A stretch of DNA of 11,492 bases from Bacillota bacterium (GCA_009787685.1 WQSV01000030.1:1-11492); one strand, 5' to 3'; shown: positions 1-6,448, counted from the first letter of the stretch. The notes: generated by a model not told the origin, from the letters alone. Numbers and translations: made by a program.

Positions 1-334
1 TCTCAAGATGATTGGGCATGCCCGAAGTGCCCTCATTAGTTCTCAGATTTTTGAACTTTTCTCGTCTTCCAGTTATGATTTTGTGAGCATAAGTTTGATG
101 CCCAACATCAAAAATCAATTTGTCTTTTGGTGAATTAAAAACATAATGAAGACATGCTGTAAGTTCAACTATGCCCAAATTTGATGCAAGATGTCCGCCA
201 TTTTTTTTCGACACACCCACAATTTCATCACGAATTTCCTCACAATAGGCTGTTAATTCCTTTATTGTGAGATTTTTTAATTCGTCTGGCGAATTAATTT
301 TTTCGATATATTCTGCAATCTCTTCTTGATGCAA
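1..334 (-). CDS. dxs: 1-deoxy-D-xylulose-5-phosphate synthase, N-terminal 111 codons (cut by window edge)
   Basis: Dxs condenses pyruvate and glyceraldehyde 3-phosphate, using thiamine diphosphate, to give DXP, the first MEP-pathway intermediate. It is a cytosolic enzyme. Translating the minus strand from 334 gives 111 residues with the family's N-terminal hallmarks: GGHLASNLGIVELT (about residues 46-59, including the His that contacts the cofactor), LHYVF, then DKLIFDVGHQ (71-80), HKIITGRR and a GMPN segment near 105. The start is a TTG at 334-332, preceded by AAGGAG with an 8-nt spacer; no better ATG is available. The C-terminal ~500 residues lie beyond base 1. The gene follows ispA by 57 nt, the same order as in Bacillus, so the two isoprenoid genes are likely co-transcribed. 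The family assignment is firm; activity cannot be judged from this fragment. Confidence 0.93.
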   Translation of the reverse strand, partial: MHQEEIAEYIEKINSPDELKNLTIKELTAYCEEIRDEIVGVSKKNGGHLASNLGIVELTACLHYVFNSPKDKLIFDVGHQTYAHKIITGRREKFKNLRTNEGTSGMPNHLE

Positions 335-391
335 AAAAAGAACTCCTTAAAAATCAGTTTTATGCTTTCAGTTTTTTAAAATTAAAGTTTT

Positions 392-1228
392 TTAATATTC
401 TCTTTTTGACGCAAAAAGAGTCAATTCTTCTAAAAATGAAGTGTCTTGTTTTAGCTCACCTAATGCAACTAGTGCTTTTTGGGTGTGGTTTTCTAGTTCA
501 ATCTTTGCTTTTTCAATGCCATAGAACCCGACAAAATCGCAAAAACTCGGTTCTTCTCCATTAGCACTTTCAATCATATCATCGCGTATTTGAAAAGCAA
601 ATCCAAAATGGTAGATGAATTTTGAAATAAATTCTTGTTCTTCTTTTGTTGCTCCGCCAATTATTGCTCCACATAATGCGGCAGATTTCAAAAGAGCGAC
701 TGTTTTGTTTTCAAAGATGTAGTTCAAATTTTCATCAGTCATCTTATCTCCAAATATATCTAATGATTGACCGCCAATGAGTCCATTTGCACCGAGCAGT
801 TTAGAAAACACTTTTCCCGCTTCCATGAATTTTTCGCACTTTGTTTCTGCAATGCATTCAAGAATCAACTCATAAGCATAGTTTAAAAGCGAGTCTCCAG
901 CGAGTATTGCAATGCCTTCTCCAAATTTTTTGTGACAAGACGGTTTTCCTCTCCTAAAATCATCATCATCCATGCTCGGCAAATCGTCATGAATAAGCGT
1001 GTAGATATGTAATGACTCAATCGCAACACAAAATTTTTTTGCTTGTTCAGTCATCTCTTTGCCAAAAACACGCAAAGTTTCAATGAATATGACAGGACGA
1101 ACTCTCTTTCCGCCATCAATGAGCGAATAAAGAATTGCTTCTCTTAATATATTCGGAACTTTATCAAATGTCGCTATTTTTTTTAAAATCGCTTCAAATT
1201 CTTTTTTCGTTTTGTTAAACTTTTCCAT
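392..1228 (-). CDS. ispA: Geranyl/farnesyl diphosphate synthase (IspA-type polyprenyl synthase), atypical second Asp-rich region
   Basis: This trans-prenyltransferase would condense DMAPP with IPP units to geranyl and farnesyl diphosphate for undecaprenyl and quinone precursors. The 278 residues include GGKRVRP (39-45), the bacterial-type first Asp motif DDLPSMDDDD (81-90) followed by RRGKPS, GGQSLDI (152-158), NKT (174-176) and FQIRDDMIE (212-220). Tyr76 lies five residues before the first Asp, which in bacterial FPP synthases favours a C15 product. Two things are odd. The second motif reads DDMIE instead of DDxxD, and the following stretch is about 13 residues shorter than in E. coli IspA, removing the usual GKxxGxD...K-S-T loop. 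The ATG at 1228 was chosen because AGGAAA precedes it closely; upstream ATG (1249) and TTG (1264) starts would overlap xseB. The fold is certain; catalytic competence is less so. Confidence 0.87.
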   Translation of the reverse strand: MEKFNKTKKEFEAILKKIATFDKVPNILREAILYSLIDGGKRVRPVIFIETLRVFGKEMTEQAKKFCVAIESLHIYTLIHDDLPSMDDDDFRRGKPSCHKKFGEGIAILAGDSLLNYAYELILECIAETKCEKFMEAGKVFSKLLGANGLIGGQSLDIFGDKMTDENLNYIFENKTVALLKSAALCGAIIGGATKEEQEFISKFIYHFGFAFQIRDDMIESANGEEPSFCDFVGFYGIEKAKIELENHTQKALVALGELKQDTSFLEELTLFASKREY

Positions 1229-1235
1229 TGTTTTC

Positions 1236-1451
1236 CTAGATTTCTCCATTAAACGGCTCTTCAACTAATTTGTCCATTTCCGCTTTAAGCAAAACAATTT
1301 TGCTTCTTGATGAACCGAGATCGTCGAGCGCTTTTCGAGTGAGAGTAATTCCCTTTTCATAAAGAGCAATTCCGTCATTAAGCGATATATTCTTGTCTTG
1401 CATTTTTGCAACTAATTTTTCAAGTTCATTTAGGTTTTTTTCAAATTCCAT
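1236..1451 (-). CDS. xseB: Exodeoxyribonuclease VII small subunit
   Basis: XseB is the small helical subunit that binds XseA in multiple copies to form exonuclease VII, a cytosolic nuclease that degrades single-stranded DNA to short oligonucleotides. The 71-residue product has the family pattern FEKNLNELEKLVAKMQ at the N terminus, then SLNDGIALYEKGITLTR, and ends soon after a helix rich in Lys and Glu, which is a normal length. The ATG at 1451 has AGGTGAG just upstream, inside the last codons of xseA, and the two genes are separated by one base, so translation is probably coupled. It is followed 7 nt later by ispA. Confidence is high because of sequence pattern, size and placement. Confidence 0.95.
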   Translation of the reverse strand: MEFEKNLNELEKLVAKMQDKNISLNDGIALYEKGITLTRKALDDLGSSRSKIVLLKAEMDKLVEEPFNGEI

Positions 1452-1452
1452 T

Positions 1453-2616
1453 TTATCTCACCTCTATTTTTTTGATTTCCGCGTTAAGCGTTCCATCGTG
1501 AAGAATGACGTCAATAATGTCATTTTTTTTGACATCGTTTAAATTCACTATTGTTTTTCCGTTTTTCTCAACTTTGACAAAACCACGTTTTAACAATTTT
1601 AATGGACTTACTTGTTCCAAGACTTCTGCAACATTCACAATTTTTTGCTCGTCTTGTTTCAATTTCGATTCCATTATGTTCGTCATAGCTTGAGCATTCA
1701 TTGTTATTTTTCGAACATAGTGCGATATCTTTTTCTCTCCAGCATAAGTTATTTCATTCGACAGACTCTTTAAAGCGAATGATTTTTTTTCATATAATCG
1801 CATAATGAGAATTGAAATTTTTTCTTTGAAGTGTTGAATTTCAGAAAGATTGGAAAGATATGTGTCAAGAATAATTTGAGCTGCAAGCGAAGGCGTTGCA
1901 CACCTCGTCCTTGAACACAAATCAACAAGCGTGAAATCAACTTCATGACCAATTGCAGAAATGACTGGAAGAGAATAATTCGCAACTAATCGCGATAGTT
2001 TTTCGCAATTAAAAACATCAAGGTCAATCGCACTTCCCCCACCCCGTGTAATCAGAACACAATCAAACACCCCACTCTCCACCGCCATAAGCGCTCGGAT
2101 TATGTCTTCACTTGCACCTTCACCTTGAATTTTGACAGGAAAGACGAATAATTCAATCGGGAAATTTTTCAAAACTGAAAGAATATCATGAATGACAATT
2201 CCCGCAGCACCCGTTATTACGCATACTTTTTTAATAAATTTTGGAAGTTTTTTTCCTTTTTCAAAAAGCCCCTCATTCTTTAGTTTCTCTTTTAGTTTTT
2301 TGAGTTTTAGTGCATTTTCGCCCTCTCCCTCAATTTTGACTTCTTTTACAACAAAAGTGACCCTTCCGCCCTTTTCAAAAAAATTGACACCACCTCGAAG
2401 CATTATTTTTGTCCCAACTTCAATCCTTTCAATCAACGAAAACTTCACACAACTCAAAACGCACTCGTTTTCGCAAAGTGTCAAATAAACAGAGTTTCCC
2501 GAAACTTTAAACTCGCGAACCTCACCTGACACCCAAATGTCATGCAAAATATACTCATCGACAAACACGCCCTTGATAAATGAGTTTAATTGAGAAACAG
2601 TTAGATTTTTAGTCAT
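1453..2616 (-). CDS. xseA: Exodeoxyribonuclease VII large subunit
   Basis: XseA is the catalytic subunit of exonuclease VII. The 387-residue product has an N-terminal OB-fold (about 1-100, beginning LTVSQLNSFIKG and including IWVSGEV), a central catalytic domain (about 125-330) with QGEGASEDI (164-172), RGGGSAIDLDVFN (191-203) and SAIGHEVDFTLVD (220-232), a helical region, and the C-terminal SPLKLLKRGF segment followed by a small beta domain. It is slightly shorter than the common 400-450 residues. The usual RGGGSxEDLWxFN motif is altered: the Glu and Trp positions carry Ile and Asp. The ATG at 2616 has no recognisable Shine-Dalgarno; the 18 nt before it are an A/T palindrome, and a 54-bp palindrome separates it from folD. 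Translation may depend on that leader. Identity is secure. Confidence 0.95.
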   Translation of the reverse strand: MTKNLTVSQLNSFIKGVFVDEYILHDIWVSGEVREFKVSGNSVYLTLCENECVLSCVKFSLIERIEVGTKIMLRGGVNFFEKGGRVTFVVKEVKIEGEGENALKLKKLKEKLKNEGLFEKGKKLPKFIKKVCVITGAAGIVIHDILSVLKNFPIELFVFPVKIQGEGASEDIIRALMAVESGVFDCVLITRGGGSAIDLDVFNCEKLSRLVANYSLPVISAIGHEVDFTLVDLCSRTRCATPSLAAQIILDTYLSNLSEIQHFKEKISILIMRLYEKKSFALKSLSNEITYAGEKKISHYVRKITMNAQAMTNIMESKLKQDEQKIVNVAEVLEQVSPLKLLKRGFVKVEKNGKTIVNLNDVKKNDIIDVILHDGTLNAEIKKIEVR

Positions 2617-2635
2617 AATTTTTTTAAAAAAATTG

Positions 2636-2716
2636 AAGAGTGGAAAGTTAAGAGTGACGATGTTGTTAAATTAATTTGACAACATCGTCACTCTTAACTC
2701 TTATTTTATCACTCTT
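2636..2716. repeat. 54-bp near-perfect palindrome with outer AAGAGTG arms, folD-xseA junction
   Basis: The two 21-bp arms at 2646-2666 and 2679-2699 are exact reverse complements, separated by 12 bases whose centre (AAATTAATTT) is itself palindromic. Outside them, AAGAGTG (2636-2642) and its complement CACTCTT (2710-2716) form a second, non-contiguous pair of arms. The right outer arm encodes part of the last folD codons and overlaps the end of that gene. On the transcribed strand this is a very stable stem immediately after the folD stop. The T-run on that strand (2632-2626 region) comes well after the stem, so it is not a classic terminator. It resembles a small dispersed palindromic or MITE-like element; that identity is inferred. 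Confidence 0.8.
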
Positions 2717-3552
2717 ATTTCCGCCGCTTTCAAAGTGTTTGCCATGAGCATTGCAATAGTCATTGGTCCAACCCCTCCTGGAACTGGAGTGATATGGGAT
2801 GCGACTTTTTCAGCTGACTGGAACTCAACATCGCCATAGAGTTTTCCGTCATGACGATTGATTCCAACGTCAATAACAATTGCACCTTTTTTAATGTCTT
2901 TGCCGTGGATAAATTCTTTTCTGCCAATGCTGACAACAAGAATATCCGCGTTTTTAGTGTGAAATGCGAGATCTTTTGTTTTTGAGTGACAAATCGTAAC
3001 CGTTGCACTCTCATTTAAAAGCAACATTGCAACCGGCTTTCCAACAATATTTGAACGCCCCACAACAACTGCGTTTTTTCCAGCAATCGTCTCACCAGTG
3101 GACTTGATTAATTCTATTATTCCAGCTGGAGTGCATGAAACTAGTCCATCATGACCCAAGAGAATATCTCCCATGTGTTGGTTACTGAACGCATCAACAT
3201 CTTTATCAACTCGAACCATTCCAACAATCTTCTTCTCATCAAGATGCTTCGGAAGTGGAAGTTGAACTAAGATTCCATCAATTCTATCGCTCTCGTTTAG
3301 TTCTTTGATTTTTGCTTCCAAGACCTCTTGCGTCGTGTTTGCCGGCAAGAAACACGCAATAGACTCAATGTTTGCTGTTTCCGCTCTTTTAATTTTGCTT
3401 CCAACATAGACTTTTGAAGCTTCATCGTCTCCAACTAAAACTACTGCAAGAGACGGTTTTCTTGAGTGTTTTTTCTCAAATTCTTCCGCACTCACCTTTG
3501 TTTTTGCAATAATTTCTTCCGACAATGCTTTGCCGTCAATTATTTTCGCCAT
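2701..3552 (-). CDS. folD: Bifunctional methylenetetrahydrofolate dehydrogenase / methenyltetrahydrofolate cyclohydrolase
   Basis: FolD interconverts 5,10-methylene-, 5,10-methenyl- and 10-formyl-tetrahydrofolate with NADP, supplying one-carbon units for purine and formyl-Met synthesis in the cytosol. The 283-residue product has the catalytic Tyr49-Lys53 pair in SKVYVGSK, DGILVQLPLPKHL (92-104), KDVDAFS (117-123), CTPAGI (140-145), the dinucleotide-binding GRSNIVGKP (165-173) and PVPGGVGPMT (257-265), all in order and at normal length. The ATG at 3552 was chosen because AGGAGG lies 9 nt upstream; an ATG two codons earlier is too close to it, and a longer reading upstream lacks a site. The last six residues (EIRVIK) come from sequence that belongs to the palindromic repeat after the gene. 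It lies 40 nt downstream of nusB in the same operon. Confidence 0.97.
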   Translation of the reverse strand: MAKIIDGKALSEEIIAKTKVSAEEFEKKHSRKPSLAVVLVGDDEASKVYVGSKIKRAETANIESIACFLPANTTQEVLEAKIKELNESDRIDGILVQLPLPKHLDEKKIVGMVRVDKDVDAFSNQHMGDILLGHDGLVSCTPAGIIELIKSTGETIAGKNAVVVGRSNIVGKPVAMLLLNESATVTICHSKTKDLAFHTKNADILVVSIGRKEFIHGKDIKKGAIVIDVGINRHDGKLYGDVEFQSAEKVASHITPVPGGVGPMTIAMLMANTLKAAEIRVIK

Positions 3553-3572
3553 TTTCATTTTCCTCCTGTGTC

Positions 3573-3589
3573 GCGACAACTTTTGTCGC
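3573..3589 (-). other. Short hairpin between nusB and folD
   Basis: GCGACAA and TTGTCGC form a perfect 7-bp stem with a 3-base loop, sitting between the nusB stop and the folD ribosome binding site. It has no T-run after it, so it is unlikely to terminate transcription. It could be an RNA-processing or stability element; no function is shown. Confidence 0.4.
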
Positions 3590-3592
3590 AAT

Positions 3593-4096
3593 TTAGTTGT
3601 TATCTTGTTTAAAAATTTCCTCTGTTGCTTCTTTTTCTATTTCTTCAAGAAACACCTCTTCTTCAATCACTTCATCTTTTTTGTTGAACTCTTCAATTAA
3701 ATTATCTTTGTCTTTAATGACGCTTGCCAAAATCCCATTAATAAATTTACCGCTGTCTTCGTTTGAAAATTTCTTTGCAATTTCGACTGCTTCATTCGCA
3801 CTAATCGCTTCAATAATGTCTTCAACAAAAAGTATTTCATAGGTCGCGACAAGAAGAATTGCCAAGTCGACTTTATGAATTCGTGTCAATTTAAAATCAA
3901 TTGCAAACCTTTCAATTATTTTTTGCAAAAACTCAAGGCATTCATCAATGCCGTTATAGAGAGATATGATATATTCTTTTTCACTCTCCTCGGTGCTTTT
4001 TATCACCGCTTCAAATGAATGTGGATTTTTTTCGTTTCTTATGACGCGTTCATAGATTAATTTGAACACGTTTTCTCTTGCAAGTATGCGTGACAT
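3593..4096 (-). CDS. nusB: Transcription antitermination protein NusB
   Basis: NusB binds boxA RNA with NusE (ribosomal protein S10) and promotes antitermination of rRNA operons. The product begins MSRILARENVFKLIYE and shows the conserved end of the all-helical fold, NEAVEIAKKFSNEDSGKFINGILASVIK (101-128 in shorter pieces), typical of the family. It is 167 residues, longer than the usual 130-150. The excess is an acidic C-terminal tail from about residue 132, rich in Glu and ending KQDNN. The ATG at 4096 gives the canonical N terminus; a TTG 18 nt upstream would add six unusual residues. The upstream site is weak (GAGACAAAGA) and lies inside the last unit of a tandem repeat, so initiation may be modest or repeat-dependent. 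Neighbours yqhY and folD match the Bacillus order. Confidence 0.94.
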   Translation of the reverse strand: MSRILARENVFKLIYERVIRNEKNPHSFEAVIKSTEESEKEYIISLYNGIDECLEFLQKIIERFAIDFKLTRIHKVDLAILLVATYEILFVEDIIEAISANEAVEIAKKFSNEDSGKFINGILASVIKDKDNLIEEFNKKDEVIEEEVFLEEIEKEATEEIFKQDNN

Positions 4097-4098
4097 TC

Positions 4099-4240
4099 TT
4101 TGTCTCAAAAGCAAAAAATTACTTTAAGCTTTTGTCTCCTTATTTTTGTCTCAAAAGCAAAAAATTACTTAATGCTTTTGTCTTCTTTTTTTGTGTGCCA
4201 AAAGCAAAAAATTTCCTTAAATGCCTTTTTCTTCTTAATC
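4099..4240 (-). repeat. Three imperfect tandem repeats of 46-47 bp between yqhY and nusB
   Basis: The motif CAAAAGCAAAAAATT recurs at 4106, 4152 and 4199, giving periods of 46 and 47 bp. The two units nearest nusB are almost identical. Each of these has an inverted repeat CAAAAGC/GCTTTTG (4106-4112 with 4128-4134; 4152-4158 with 4174-4180); the third unit is degenerate. On the transcribed strand the unit includes the weak nusB ribosome-binding region, as if the nusB leader had been duplicated. The space holds no gene of normal size. The role is unknown. Confidence 0.75.
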
Positions 4241-4247
4241 CTTTTTG

Positions 4248-4574
4248 TTAAGCGTTCTCAAGTCCACAAATAGCAAGGTCACAAACATTGACATCAATGC
4301 TTCCCGCTTTATAGCTCGTCATGCTCTCTAAAGTTTTTTTGACATTTTCTTGAACTCTGAAAGCAACATCTGGACAACTGACAGTGTTTAGAACATTGAC
4401 AAAAACCTCAACATTGACTTTTTCTCCAACAATTTCACATTTGACGCCTTTCCCAGAAAGTGATGAAATTCCGTTAATTTCCTTCACCGCAAGTTCAATA
4501 ATTCCTTCGACAACCTTGTTTCCATAGGTCACGTCACCCGTAAAATTTGCATTATATCTTGATTTTAATGGCAT
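4248..4574 (-). CDS. yqhY: Asp23/Gls24-family envelope stress-like protein (YqhY-type)
   Basis: The 108-residue product is a small Asp23-family (DUF322) protein: GDVTYGNKVVEGIIELAVKEINGI near the N terminus (13-36), a VGEKVNVEVFVNV strand (49-61) and VAFRVQENVKKTLESMT (70-86), then a final strand with VNVCDLAICG. In Bacillus the member next to nusB is YqhY, which has been linked genetically to control of acetyl-CoA carboxylase; whether this holds here is an inference from position. It has no signal peptide or membrane segment. The ATG at 4574 follows GAGGTG by 8 nt. It is the first gene after a strong promoter and appears to head the operon. The accB-accC genes that precede yqhY in Bacillus are absent, replaced by the siderophore locus. 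Confidence 0.88.
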   Translation of the reverse strand: MPLKSRYNANFTGDVTYGNKVVEGIIELAVKEINGISSLSGKGVKCEIVGEKVNVEVFVNVLNTVSCPDVAFRVQENVKKTLESMTSYKAGSIDVNVCDLAICGLENA

Positions 4575-4606
4575 AGTTTTTTCACCTCTTTACTATTAAT
4601 AACACT

Positions 4607-4635
4607 ATTATAACATGAACTATGAAGTTTGTAAA
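4607..4635 (-). promoter_or_regulatory. Sigma-A promoter for the yqhY-nusB-folD-xseAB-ispA-dxs operon
   Basis: Read on the minus strand, TTTACA (4635-4630) and a perfect TATAAT (4612-4607) are separated by 17 nt, with an extended TG one base before the -10. The start of transcription should fall near 4600, about 25 nt ahead of the yqhY ATG. No operator-like palindrome overlaps it, so expression may be constitutive. Another promoter inside the operon was not seen. Confidence 0.85.
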
Positions 4636-4874
4636 GCAAGTTTTGGGAAAATATTAATAAATAATTGCAAAAAAAGAAGAGTCCCACTAACTTGCAATTC
4701 GCCACGAATACGCTATTGTTTCAAAAAAACATACGAACAATAGCTGAAAGATTCGGTTATAACATTTTCAAACACAAGCACCATCTCCAAGCCAGTCACT
4801 CTTTATTTTTTAATTCAATTGTTGTTGAAATTTTTTGCTCACACCACGTAATACCATTTTGGTTAAGCCAGCTC
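4636..4874. other. Gene-free spacer with a hairpin pair; no recognised gene
   Basis: This stretch lies between the yqhY promoter and the terminator of the binding-protein gene. It has two inverted repeats: AATTGCAA (4663-4670) with TTGCAATT (4692-4699), and GCTATTGTT (4712-4720) with AACAATAGC (4736-4744), the latter flanked by CGAAT (4705-4709) and ATTCG (4751-4755). It could be a decayed element or a small structured RNA. An 84-codon plus-strand reading frame spans it but has no family resemblance and no convincing ribosome binding site, and it runs through the terminator. I assign no function. Confidence 0.4.
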
Positions 4875-4912
4875 AAAAAAAGAACACCTCTCTCCAAAAG
4901 AGCGAGGTGTTC
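4875..4912 (-). terminator. Rho-independent terminator of the siderophore-binding protein gene
   Basis: On the transcribed strand, GAACACCTC and GAGGTGTTC form a perfect 9-bp stem (4912-4904 with 4890-4882), with CTC/GAG pairing extending inward, followed directly by seven T residues (4881-4875). It lies 45 nt after the stop codon of the binding-protein gene and separates the iron locus from the yqhY operon. Confidence 0.93.
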
Positions 4913-4957
4913 ACCATGAAAAAATGTGGAAATGCATTTCTACATTAAGGAGCAAAA

Positions 4958-6418
4958 TTAGAGCGATTCAGCAACCGTTTCAAGAGCAGTTAATATTTCT
5001 TCAACTTGGATCTGCAAGCCATTGAAACCGCCTTGAACAAGATACCAAAGCGCACTGTTGAGGGCAAAAACATGTTCATTTTGAATTGCTCTCATTCCTT
5101 GGAACATTGCATGATTCAAAATAGTGTTTGCAATAACATTGTTATCCGCTCTTTCCAAATCAAGTCTGTCGCGATAAATAACGAAGATGACATCAACATT
5201 ATCGCGGACAAGCGTTCCAGCTGTGACTGGCATTCCATGGTTAGCTTCAGTTGCTGGGAATCCAGAAAGTGCGTTTGTCAACCCAAATTCTCTAAAAACA
5301 AAAGAATATCTTCCATTTGGGCCATAAGCATGAACGCTTCTCCCCGCATTCAATTGAAGGAGCGCAACGTCAAGATTCAATTCTGTTGCAATCGTGTTAA
5401 CTCTTGCAATTTCAGAATTAAGAGTCAAAATCATTTCTTGAGCTTTTTCTTCAAGTCCGAAAATTTTCGCTAGAGTTTCTAGATTGTCAAAAACACTTTC
5501 AAGAAATTCGTCTGTTCCTGCATAAGCTCCAAGGTCAATTGTTGGAGCAATTTGAGAAAGTCTTGCAAAGTGGTTCGATGAATGTCTGCCAGTTCTTTGT
5601 CTTCCACTGATAATGATAAGGTCAACCTCAAGTTGCACAAGCATTCTGTAGTTCGGGTCATGAGGGTATTCCATACTGACGTCTGGAAGCGCGTTTGGCC
5701 CAGTTCTTGGGAAAACTTCATCAATATAAGAAGGTGCAGTTAAATGAGCGAAACCAACAACTCTGTCTTCAAGTCCGAGTGCAATCATAGTGTCAAGAGC
5801 GGCAAGACACATCACAACAACATTTTGTGGGTTTGGCACAACATAAACATATTGGGTCGGTCGCACACCTCTTGCAATGATTCCAGCGTTTTCAAATTGG
5901 GCAAGATGGTTTTCATAAAAACGATTGCGAACTCTAACATGTTGCTCTGGACGCAAATCTTCAAGATTGCCATTAAGAGCATTTGTGAACGCTTCTTGCG
6001 CTTTGAGTAATGCATCTTGCGCAACAATCCAAGTGTTTCTCGCTGCGATGATTTCCGCTGGAAGAGCTTCAATTCTTTCAGCTTGCTCCTCTTCTTGAAT
6101 CGCTCTTGTTTCTGCGTTTGCGCTGAAGTTAACTATATCTTCCTGCCTTCTTCTCCAAAAGCGTCCATCTTCCCTTGCTTGAAGTTGTCCTGCATATTCG
6201 CGAACATACCTTTCATATTCAAGGCGAGACTGCTCAACAGTCATTTGAGCGGCTAGTTGCGCTTGGTTGAGTTCTTCAAGTCTCGACAGCATTGTGTAGA
6301 CTTCGTCTCTCGCAATATAGTTGTCTCTGTTGAAATCGTCTGAACAACCAACAAAGAAAGCCCCGACAGCGAATGCCATGACAATCGCCAAAACTATTGC
6401 TAATAGTTTCTTTTTCAT
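4958..6418 (-). CDS. yclQ: Siderophore-binding lipoprotein of an iron ABC importer (YclQ/CeuE-like) with a helical stalk
   Basis: This is the extracellular, membrane-anchored receptor that captures ferric siderophore and delivers it to the two permeases. The 486-residue precursor has a signal peptide with lipobox FVGC (Cys25). Residues 35-180 are almost entirely charged helix rich in Glu, Arg, Gln and Ala, predicted as coiled coil. From about 185 to 486 comes a type III periplasmic-binding fold: VVMCLAALDTMIALGL, SGRQ (271-274), AYGPNGRYSFVFREFGL (364-380), HG (394-395), VIYRDR (413-418) and ALWYLVQGG (456-464). These match YclQ and CeuE, receptors for petrobactin and catecholates. Family members are usually 310-330 residues, so the stalk is extra. 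The ATG at 6418 follows AAAGGAG by 8 nt; a longer in-frame start at 6457 would lie inside an operator. It has its own promoter with two operators, and its own terminator. Confidence 0.9.
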   Translation of the reverse strand: MKKKLLAIVLAIVMAFAVGAFFVGCSDDFNRDNYIARDEVYTMLSRLEELNQAQLAAQMTVEQSRLEYERYVREYAGQLQAREDGRFWRRRQEDIVNFSANAETRAIQEEEQAERIEALPAEIIAARNTWIVAQDALLKAQEAFTNALNGNLEDLRPEQHVRVRNRFYENHLAQFENAGIIARGVRPTQYVYVVPNPQNVVVMCLAALDTMIALGLEDRVVGFAHLTAPSYIDEVFPRTGPNALPDVSMEYPHDPNYRMLVQLEVDLIIISGRQRTGRHSSNHFARLSQIAPTIDLGAYAGTDEFLESVFDNLETLAKIFGLEEKAQEMILTLNSEIARVNTIATELNLDVALLQLNAGRSVHAYGPNGRYSFVFREFGLTNALSGFPATEANHGMPVTAGTLVRDNVDVIFVIYRDRLDLERADNNVIANTILNHAMFQGMRAIQNEHVFALNSALWYLVQGGFNGLQIQVEEILTALETVAESL

Positions 6419-6448
6419 TCTGTTTTCTCCTTTGGGCATAATTGCCTC

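Noticed and set aside
2646..2699. Intrinsic terminator after folD
   Set aside because: The stem is strong, but the T-run begins about 14 nt later and xseA continues the conserved operon, so it does not fit a normal terminator.
4099..4240. CRISPR array
   Set aside because: Only three imperfect units that abut with no unique spacers, and no cas genes nearby.
4665..4919. 84-codon plus-strand reading frame in the gap between the iron locus and yqhY
   Set aside because: No known family, no convincing ribosome binding site or promoter, and it runs through the minus-strand terminator at 4875-4912 and the hairpins.
5006..5473. 155-codon plus-strand reading frame
   Set aside because: Lies entirely antisense to the conserved binding domain of the siderophore receptor; composition is typical of a shadow frame with many Cys, Asn and Ser.
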